Of a DNA stretch of 9,453 nt, positions 1 to 6,800 are shown piece by piece. Within the stretch, counting starts at the first letter, position 1, and every line of letters begins with the position of its first letter. Both the position numbers and the translations under genes were made by a program. Origin of the DNA: an uncultured Eubacteriales bacterium (GTDB lineage Bacteria; Bacillota; Clostridia; Lachnospirales; Lachnospiraceae); assembly GCA_900313775.1 (NCBI GenBank), contig OMSP01000264.1:1-9453 (forward strand), given 5' to 3'. A model generated the notes under the pieces. The model did not search any database. It had not been told where the DNA came from and was given only the letters and a program-made list of their open reading frames with translations.

Positions 1-1
1 G

Positions 2-364
2 AATGCAGACAAAGTGGTAAAGACAGTTTCATCTGTGACTGTAAATACGAAGACTGTTAACGCCAAAGCCGTAAAGCAGGCCATAAAAAAAGCCGGCAGC
101 ACGGACCGGGCAGTAGTCGAGATCGTTCTCGGTAAAAAAGTCAGGAAGATCAGCAAAGGAGCGTTTAAAGGGACAAATGTCAAAACGCTTGTCGTAAAGA
201 GTAAAAAACTCAAAAAAAAGACCGTCAGAGGATCTCTGAAGGGGTCGAAAATAAAGACCGTCAAAGTCAAAACCGGCAGTAAAAAGACAAGCAGAAAGTA
301 CGTGAAGAAATACAAGAAGATATTTACCAGGAAGAATGCCGGAAGAAAAGTAAAAGTCAAATAA
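2..364 (+). CDS. C-terminal fragment of a secreted protein with a lysine-rich LRR-type tail (5' end outside window)
   Basis: The frame is open from the first bases to a TAA at 362-364, so this is the 3' end of a longer gene. The GTG at position 14 is probably an internal Val codon, not a start: no ribosome binding site precedes it and the reading continues upstream. The visible 120 residues match the tails of the two genes downstream. Shared blocks in order are TVNAKAV, IVLGKKVRKISKGAF, SKKLKKKTVRGSLKGSKIKTVKVK and, at the end, KYVKKYKKIFTRKNAGRKVKVK. The KKISKGAF part looks like a BspA-type LRR unit (I..gAF) in which most variable positions have become Lys. No LPXTG motif or hydrophobic tail follows. 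By analogy with its neighbours the missing part probably carries a signal peptide and extracellular domains. A surface-retention role for the basic tail is inference. Lys codons are mixed AAA and AAG, unlike the AAG-rich copy in the next gene. Confidence 0.85.
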   Translation, partial: NADKVVKTVSSVTVNTKTVNAKAVKQAIKKAGSTDRAVVEIVLGKKVRKISKGAFKGTNVKTLVVKSKKLKKKTVRGSLKGSKIKTVKVKTGSKKTSRKYVKKYKKIFTRKNAGRKVKVK

Positions 365-407
365 CTTAGAGTTGTATCTAATGCGTTCACAGTATGTTGG
401 ATGTATC

Positions 408-416
408 TGATATATA
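408..416 (+). promoter_or_regulatory. Possible extended -10 promoter for the 457-3753 gene
   Basis: TG-A-TATATA reads as an extended -10 element (TG at 408-409, hexamer 411-416), about 40 nt before the start codon. The best -35 match is TTCACA at 386-391, but its spacer to this hexamer is 19 nt. An alternative hexamer, GATATA at 409-414, would give a 17-nt spacer. The gap has no convincing terminator for the gene before it, so read-through transcription is also possible. This is a visual match only. Confidence 0.3.
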
Positions 417-441
417 AGCTGGAGTAGTGTTTTTAAGAAAG

Positions 442-449
442 AAAGGAAG
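442..449 (+). promoter_or_regulatory. Ribosome binding site deciding the 457 start
   Basis: AAAGGAAG is a good Shine-Dalgarno match that ends 7 nt before the ATG at 457. It rules out the upstream in-frame GTG at 427, which lies 5' of this site and would put a polar MFLRKKGSDE stretch in front of a typical signal peptide. Confidence 0.75.
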
Positions 450-456
450 CGATGAA

Positions 457-3400
457 ATGAAGACCTATCTCAAACGGGGCATAGCTCGGGTGCTGGCCGT
501 CATGATGGCGGTGAGTTTGTGCAGCGCTGCCCTCACATCATTGGGCGTAGTAAAACCGCAGACTGCGTATGCAGCTGCGACGGGAATTGCGACGGCGACA
601 AAAGGACAGACAGTCAATTTGGGACCGACAATAGCGCCGGATGGATATAACAGTGCAGGTGCAGCGGCCCAATGGCAAGTTCTTGATGTTCAGGACGCGC
701 AGGGTCAGAGTACGACAAGCGCTGATGATGCTGCCCGGCTGCTGCTGATCGCCAAGGACGTATGGTACAGCTATGACGATGCATCCGGAGAGGACTTGGG
801 AGTCGCATTCGCAGATATTGATACGTGGTGTACAAACTTTTATGCAGACGTGCTAAATAGCGATGATCGAGTAGCCACAGTTGACGGGAAGAAGGTTTTT
901 GTATTGTCACGAACACAAGCTAATGATACAAATCTCTTTGCTGATGATGCAGCGCGTAAAGCCAGCGATGAATGGTGGCTATCCACAAATATTGGAACCA
1001 GCAATGCATATACTGTCAACACAAATGGAGAGATCAAGTACAAGCAACAGACGGATGAGTTGGCAATGCGCCCTGCATTCTATCTGGATCTCAGCAAAGT
1101 GACCTGTTCCAGTTTTTATAGAAGCTGGTCACTATATGATTCGCATAGTTTCGGATCATGGACAAAAAAGGATGATGAAAAGCACCAGAGAACATGCTCA
1201 AGAGATCAAGTTGTCGAAGAAGCAGATCACACTTGGGATGAGGGTGTCGTCGCTGACGGTGTCAAGACATATACATGTTCAGTATGCAATGGCACAAAGA
1301 CAGAAGAAGTGCCGGCAGAAAAGCCGGATTTAGTAATAACAGCTGACGATGAAAGCGTGTCTGCTGATGGAGGAGAATGCAGCTGGGGTGTTTGGAGTTT
1401 AGACGGAGATGATCTTGTAGATGTCATAGCAGGATCTGATTTTGCCGTGCAGATGAATGCAGGAGAAGGCTGGGTCGACAGAGACGATGTTGTTGCAACT
1501 TTTGAGGAAGGCACAAATGACGATGAAGGTACAGTAACTATCAACGTGCCTGCTAATAGTGATACAACAGCCAAAGAGTGGCGCTTGGTTTATGATGGAA
1601 TTCTATATGTATTGAATGATCAATCAAACCCTGTAGAATCTGATTGCCCGGTGATCACCCAGGCAGCTTACGTACCACCTGTTATCACATTTGATGCGAA
1701 CGGAGGAACTGTTGAGCCCGCGTCCGCAGCGGTTGTTGACGGCAAGCTTGAGAGCCTCCCGACTCCGACTCATTCTAACGAAAACATGGCCTTCCTTGGC
1801 TGGTTTACAGAAGCAACAGGCGGAGATCAGGTGACAACAGCAACAGAATTTGCTGAGAATGCAACAATCTATGCACATTGGACAGATACATCTGCTCCCT
1901 GGAGTGAAGATGATTTCACTTATGGAGATGTGACAGTTAAAGCTACATCTGACTGGGATGCTACAACGAACAAAGCTGTGGAAACAGAGTATACCGGTTA
2001 TGGCGTCACAGGCTTGAGTGATACAGGAAAAGCTAAAATCGTCAAGAATCAGGACCTCGTTCTTCCTGATGCATATGACGGGAAAGACATTGTCGCCATT
2101 GGTGCGGGAACCAACGGCAAAGGTACATTCTTTGCAGATGCCGATGGCAAGACCTATGTGCCGACATCAGTTAAGCTCCCGGCTAAACTTGAGATGATTG
2201 GACAGTTCGCGTTCAGCGCTGTTACAGAGAAAGATGAGAATAATAAGAACAAGCAGACCGGATTAACGAGTGTTGCATTCCCGAATACTCTGAAAGCCAT
2301 CGGTATGAGTGCGTTTATGAATGCTCCATTGACCGAAGTTGTGATTCCGGATAGTGTTGTAGCACTTGGAAACGGCGTATTTACAGGAAATGACGCTAAT
2401 TTAGTTAAAATAGAAAGTGTCACCCTTCCGAAGAACATTAAAGTCATACCTCAGGCTCTGTTTAACACGCAGGCTATCAAAGGTGCGTTAGTGATTCCTG
2501 CAGGGGTGGTCGCCATTGTCAACAGTGCATTCGCGGGATGTCCGATCACTTCAGTTGTGATACCTGACGGAGTGACTTACATTGGTAATTCAGCTTTCCA
2601 AAGCACGGATCTGGCTGAGGTCGAAATCCCCGGCAGTGTTAAGACAATCGGAAACTACGCATTCAGATTCTCCAATACAGGGGGGACACGTGAATCACTG
2701 CTGACAAGTGTCAAGCTGAATAAAGGTCTGGAGAGTATTGGCAACGGCGTGTTTACCGGAAACAAACTGACAGTTGTAGAGATCCCGTCAACTGTCACTA
2801 CGCTAAACAAAGCAGCGTTTGCCAGCAATACAGGTGTTGATGACGGTAAAGTACTGCTGAAGGTTGCTACACAAGAGCAGTTTGACGGTACATCTACGTT
2901 TGTTTCCAATGGAACAGGCCACAAGGTCAGTGTAGATGTCACTTTCGACGCCAACGGCGGAGAAGCTGTTGATCCGGCGACAGTTCAGACAGGACTCGGA
3001 TTAAAACTGGAGTCTCTCCCGCTTCCGACCAATGCAGACACGAGCAAGATGTTTGACGGTTGGTACACAGAGCAGGAAGGCGGAGAAAAAGTCAGTGCGG
3101 ATACCGAGTATGTGAAGAACACTACGCTTTATGCTCATTGGGCAAATACGGACGAGGTAAAGGGAGCTGCAATCGCGGAGCTGGATAAAGTTGACCTGTC
3201 CAAGTACAGCGGAGATGAATTGGCCAATGTCAAGAAGGCTATTGCCGATGCAAAGGTTGCTATTGCAGCAGCGGCTACTGTTGATGAGGTAAATGCAGCA
3301 AAGAGTCAGGCTGACAAGACTATAGCCGCACAGAAGACTGATGCTCAGAAGAAAGCCGAGCAGGAAGCTGCAGATAAAAAGGCTGCTGAAGAAAAGGCAA

Positions 3401-3753
3401 AGACCGTCAAGACTGTTACGGTCAATGTCAAGAAAGTCAATGCCAAGGCAATTGATGCCGCAGTCAAGAAAGCCGGCGGTTCTGAGAAGTATGTCACCAA
3501 GATCGTCCTCGGCAAGAAGGTCAAAAAGATTTCCAAAAAGTCCTTCAAGAAGTACACGAAAGTGACTGTACTTGAAGTCAGAAGCAAGAAGCTGACTAAA
3601 AAGTCGGTCAAAGGCTCGCTCAAGAGTTCCAAGATCAAGACCGTGAAGGTCAAAGTGGCGAAGAAGGCGAAGACCAACAAGAAGTATGTGAAGAAGTATA
3701 AGAAGATCTTCACGAAGAAGAATGCCGGCAAGAAGGTCAAAGTCAAAAGATGA
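457..3753 (+). CDS. Secreted mosaic surface protein: DUF6273-like, BACON-like, InlB repeats, BspA-type LRRs, lysine-rich tail
   Basis: Complete gene, 1098 residues from the ATG at 457, ending in TGA followed directly by an in-frame TAA. Residues 1-39 form a signal peptide (KTYLKR, hydrophobic core, likely cut after AYA). Residues about 50-215 resemble DUF6273, with W124, VFVLS, WWLS (173-176) and RPAF (205-208). Residues 230-287 hold two copies of a Cys repeat: the second is intact (CSVC, 274-277), while the first has CSRD and lacks its second Cys. Residues about 292-405 may be a BACON/Ig-like domain (VTINVPAN...VITQ). InlB B-type repeats lie at 409-476 and 826-896, both starting with TFDANGG and ending YAHW. 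Between them are a WSEDDFTY header (482) and about nine LRR_5 units. An Ala/Lys helical, FIVAR-like linker (899-981) leads to the lysine-rich tail (982-1098). Domain names are by eye. An adhesin-like role is inferred from family knowledge; the ligand is unknown. Confidence 0.9.
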   Translation: MKTYLKRGIARVLAVMMAVSLCSAALTSLGVVKPQTAYAAATGIATATKGQTVNLGPTIAPDGYNSAGAAAQWQVLDVQDAQGQSTTSADDAARLLLIAKDVWYSYDDASGEDLGVAFADIDTWCTNFYADVLNSDDRVATVDGKKVFVLSRTQANDTNLFADDAARKASDEWWLSTNIGTSNAYTVNTNGEIKYKQQTDELAMRPAFYLDLSKVTCSSFYRSWSLYDSHSFGSWTKKDDEKHQRTCSRDQVVEEADHTWDEGVVADGVKTYTCSVCNGTKTEEVPAEKPDLVITADDESVSADGGECSWGVWSLDGDDLVDVIAGSDFAVQMNAGEGWVDRDDVVATFEEGTNDDEGTVTINVPANSDTTAKEWRLVYDGILYVLNDQSNPVESDCPVITQAAYVPPVITFDANGGTVEPASAAVVDGKLESLPTPTHSNENMAFLGWFTEATGGDQVTTATEFAENATIYAHWTDTSAPWSEDDFTYGDVTVKATSDWDATTNKAVETEYTGYGVTGLSDTGKAKIVKNQDLVLPDAYDGKDIVAIGAGTNGKGTFFADADGKTYVPTSVKLPAKLEMIGQFAFSAVTEKDENNKNKQTGLTSVAFPNTLKAIGMSAFMNAPLTEVVIPDSVVALGNGVFTGNDANLVKIESVTLPKNIKVIPQALFNTQAIKGALVIPAGVVAIVNSAFAGCPITSVVIPDGVTYIGNSAFQSTDLAEVEIPGSVKTIGNYAFRFSNTGGTRESLLTSVKLNKGLESIGNGVFTGNKLTVVEIPSTVTTLNKAAFASNTGVDDGKVLLKVATQEQFDGTSTFVSNGTGHKVSVDVTFDANGGEAVDPATVQTGLGLKLESLPLPTNADTSKMFDGWYTEQEGGEKVSADTEYVKNTTLYAHWANTDEVKGAAIAELDKVDLSKYSGDELANVKKAIADAKVAIAAAATVDEVNAAKSQADKTIAAQKTDAQKKAEQEAADKKAAEEKAKTVKTVTVNVKKVNAKAIDAAVKKAGGSEKYVTKIVLGKKVKKISKKSFKKYTKVTVLEVRSKKLTKKSVKGSLKSSKIKTVKVKVAKKAKTNKKYVKKYKKIFTKKNAGKKVKVKR
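1681..1884 (+). repeat. InlB B-type (Listeria-Bacteroides) repeat, copy 1
   Basis: Encodes residues 409-476 of the 457-3753 protein. It begins VITFDANGGTV, has the FLGWFTEATGG core and ends TIYAHWT, which is the pattern of the InlB B-repeat/Flg_new family: a small extracellular beta-rich domain common in Gram-positive surface proteins. It lies immediately N-terminal to the LRR block. Confidence 0.8.
2932..3144 (+). repeat. InlB B-type (Listeria-Bacteroides) repeat, copy 2
   Basis: Encodes residues 826-896 of the same protein. It has VTFDANGGEAV at the start, FDGWYTEQEGG in the middle and TLYAHWA at the end. It aligns with copy 1 throughout, including the LESLP-PT segment. It follows the LRR block directly, so the two copies bracket it. 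Confidence 0.8.
3400..3750 (+). other. Lysine-rich C-terminal domain, complete copy
   Basis: Residues 982-1098 of the 457-3753 protein are the only copy seen whole. They run from KTVKTVTVNVKKVNAKAI through KKVKKISKKSF and KKSVKGSLKSSKIKTVKVK to KKYVKKYKKIFTKKNAGKK. The domain is strongly basic, almost free of acidic residues, and has an LRR-like I..xxF spacing. Matching copies are at 2-364 and from about 9182 to the window end. Similar Lys/Tyr-rich ends after LRR_5 arrays are common in clostridial surface proteins. Binding to anionic wall polymers is a reasonable inference, not something the sequence proves. Confidence 0.7.
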
Positions 3754-3796
3754 TAACTGCTTGAGCGGTTGTCAAAGATAATCAACTGATTACACA

Positions 3797-3828
3797 GAGG
3801 AGGGTGCTCTATACTGAGCATCCTCCTC
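3797..3828 (+). terminator. Strong hairpin between genes; terminator-like but without a U-tract
   Basis: GAGGAGGGTGCTC (3797-3809) pairs with GAGCATCCTCCTC (3816-3828) around the 6-nt loop TATACT. This gives 13 continuous pairs with a single G-U. It lies 43 nt after the stop of the upstream gene and 49 nt before the start of the next. AAGTGAGC follows instead of a T-run, and the opposite strand has no T-run beyond the stem either, so it is not a classical intrinsic terminator. It may be a weak terminator, an mRNA-stabilising 3' end, or a regulatory leader structure for the downstream gene. Confidence 0.5.
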
Positions 3829-3864
3829 AAGTGAGCTTCTATCAAAGAGAAATTACTGCTAAAC

Positions 3865-3870
3865 GGAAAG
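3865..3870 (+). promoter_or_regulatory. Ribosome binding site deciding the 3878 start
   Basis: GGAAAG ends 7 nt before the ATG at 3878. An earlier in-frame ATG at 3872 lies only 1 nt after this site, too close for normal initiation, so 3878 is preferred. The two starts differ by only two residues (MN). Confidence 0.6.
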
Positions 3871-3877
3871 AATGAAT

Positions 3878-6800
3878 ATGAAGCACGCGAGACGGATAGT
3901 ATCCATATTGTTGACGGCAATGCTGATGCTGACATTGCTGCCTGCCGGGGCAGTCACTGTCATGGCAGAGCCCAATGAATCAGGATGGGCTCCGGAGGAC
4001 TTTACCTATGGTGAAGGTGATCTGGAGCAGAATTTTGCCATATATCCCGCGAATGCTTCCGGTGACAAGCTGAAAGGCACGATTCATGTCATTACAGGCT
4101 TTTCGGAATCAGGACTTGCCAAGCTTGAAACTAACAAAGATCTTGTCATTCCGGCAGAGGATCCTGACGGTAATACGGTTCAGGGCATCGGCTCTTCAGC
4201 ATTCAGCAACAAGGGGCTGACTTCTCTGACATTGCCGGAAGGGATCAAGACGGATAATAATGGTAAATGGGACGAATCTGTTGAGACGCGAGGAGATTTC
4301 TTTATCGGAAGCACGGCTTTCTCGTCCAACAGCTTAACGGAACTCACTCTTCCGGAGGGCGTCCTCTATGTCGGAGGAAACGCATTTAAGAACAATCAAC
4401 TTGTCAGCGTGTCTTTCCCGTCAACGATCATGATGATCGCGAATCAGGCGTTTGCGACCAATCAACTGGAAACTCTCAATTTCCCTGAAAAAACGGACTT
4501 TGCCTTTCAGCTCGATTCCATGTCTTTTGCCCAGAATAATCTGACGGAGGTGACCTTACCTGACAAGACGGACAAAGTCACCAGATGGGCGTTTTTCCAG
4601 AACACCGGAATGGAGCCGGTGGTATCAGGGACGGAAGCGGAACAACAGGGCGGTATCGTCTATTTCCACATCAAAGATCCCGGAAAATACATCCAGGACA
4701 CGACAAACGGTACATGCAACGTCCAAAAGCTGATCGCTACATACTCGGAACCGGATGATCCCGGCGCCGATGATCCGCCGGAAGATGTCGACACCTGGCT
4801 CAATACAGATTTCACATATCAGCAATACAGTAAGCTGATGTACGGCTGCGACTATACAAGGCAGCTTTATGTTAGCGGACCGATCATTACAGGGTTCTCT
4901 GAAACTGGCGCGCAAAAACTGCAGGCTGGAAACACGGATCTTGTTATCCCTTCGAAGACTCCTGAAGGCGAGATGGTCACAGGAGTGGGCAATGAAGCCT
5001 TTAAAGGGAAGGGGCTGACTTCTGTCAAATTCCCCACCGGCATGCTGGTGCCCTACGATGATCAGGTGACCCAGAACGTGACCAGACGGGGCAATTTCCT
5101 GATCCATGAGAGCGCCTTTGCCAACAATGAATTGACTGAGGTATATCTGCCGGCAGGCGTTATGGCCTGCATGGCGAACTCATTCAGAAACAATAAGATC
5201 AAGAAAGTTACTCTGCCCAGAACGATCTGGTGGATAGAGACACTGGCGTTTGCCAACAATGAGATCACCAAAGTGAACTTCCCGCAGACTTGCGATTTCC
5301 GTCTTGAGATGCACGGCATGACATTTGCGGACAATAACATCAAGTCAGTGAGGTTGCCTGATTATACAGAGGTGGTCAACAAAGATGTCTTTGCGATGAA
5401 CCCGGGCATGGAGCCGATGACGGAAGAGATCGCGAAAAAGCGCTCAGCTACCGACTGGCAGAAATATATGCCGGGCGGTGAAGCAGAGAGCGGCATAGTA
5501 TATATGTACACAGACCGCGCGGCGCTGTTTGATGCGCAGAGGATCCACACGCTTGACCGGCCGACAAAGAATCAGTGGTCGCCCTTCCAGAAGCTTGTGC
5601 TGATCAGCAGTGAGACGCCCGACGCGGATACAGATAAATGGAACACATCCGACTTCACTTATGAAGGAACGACAGTGACCGGTCTCTCGGCAAGCGGAAA
5701 AGCAAAGAGAGCAGACAATGACAAGCTGGATATACCCGACCGGACGCCGACAGGGGAATTCGTGACAGAGATAGCCGATTCCGACAATTCGTTCGGAGGT
5801 CTCTTCGGTGAGGAGGTCCGGGACGGAGAGGGCAACGTCAGCGGTGTCGAGGGCTTTGATGTCGTCTCGCTTCCAAACGGTCTTCAGGCGATCGGCGACA
5901 GAGCATTCTCAGGATTGGGACTTAAGGAAGTCATCTTCCCCAATCAGATAAAGGAGATCGGCATGGCGGCCTTCCAGATGAATAAGCTGGAAAATGCTAT
6001 TCTGCCGGATTCTGTCACATCGATCGGAGGAGGTGCTTTTGCCAGCAATCCGACTCTCAAACGCATTTCGATACCACGCAACGAAGATTATACGACTATT
6101 GAAGAAGGCACCTTCGGATGCAGTGATATGAAGAACTGGATGACGGACTTCACTTCCATAGACATTCCGGAGACGATCACGGTAATCGGAGACAACGCCT
6201 TTGCCGGGAATAATTTTGAAACGATCGAGATCCCGGCTTCCGTCAAGAGTATCGGCAGATTCGCTTTTTCTACCAAAAATTATCTGCAGACACCGACGAT
6301 ACTGACTCTGCATGAGGGCCTTGAGACGATCGGCAGGTTTGCGTTCCGCAACAAGAAGATCGAGAATGTCGTCTTGCCGTCTACCGTTCAGTCTCTTCCT
6401 GAAAACACCTTTGCAAAGGTTGATACTGACTGGGAGGGAACGGGACACGCTGTCAACAATCCGCTCATCACCCGGGTCTTTGTGCCGACGGAAGAACAGT
6501 ACAATGACAAAGAAAACTTCCCGGATTCCGAATGGCACAAGATATATCTCGGAGACCCGAATAAATGGGCGGCCGAAGATTTTGAATACGGAGATGTTCA
6601 GATGCCGGGTGCGGGAACGGTCCGCGCTGTGACAGGTTTCTCAGAGCACGGTTTGGAAAAGCTCACGATCAATACGGCAGTCACGCTTCCCCAGACGGAT
6701 GACAACGGCGACGATGTCGAGGCAGTGGGACCAAATGCTTTCGCATCGCTCGAAGATAAAAAGCTGACAGATTTGAGTATCCCTGCCGGGTCGATCAAGT

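Noticed and set aside
366..381. TTAGA/TCTAA inverted repeat after the first gene as a terminator
   Set aside because: The stem has only 5 AT-rich pairs and no following T-run; too weak to call.
427..456. GTG at 427 as an earlier start of the mosaic gene
   Set aside because: The Shine-Dalgarno AAAGGAAG lies downstream of it, and the ATG at 457 gives a normal signal peptide.
3804..3875. 23-codon leader ORF (GTG at 3804, TGA overlapping the ATG at 3872)
   Set aside because: The only Shine-Dalgarno-like sequence abuts the GTG and lies within the hairpin stem, the peptide resembles nothing known, and the overlapped ATG is not the preferred start.
3345..3935. 196-residue reading frame on the minus strand
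   Set aside because: It is the reverse complement of the lysine-rich tail, which gives an artificial Phe/Leu/Ser-rich sequence. It overlaps a well-supported gene and has no independent support.
5909..6538. 209-residue minus-strand frame inside the giant gene, and similar ones at 4625-5107, 6598-7143 and 7556-8110
   Set aside because: All lie opposite a continuous plus-strand frame with clear LRR periodicity. Their translations show no recognisable domain and they are shadows of the repeat coding.
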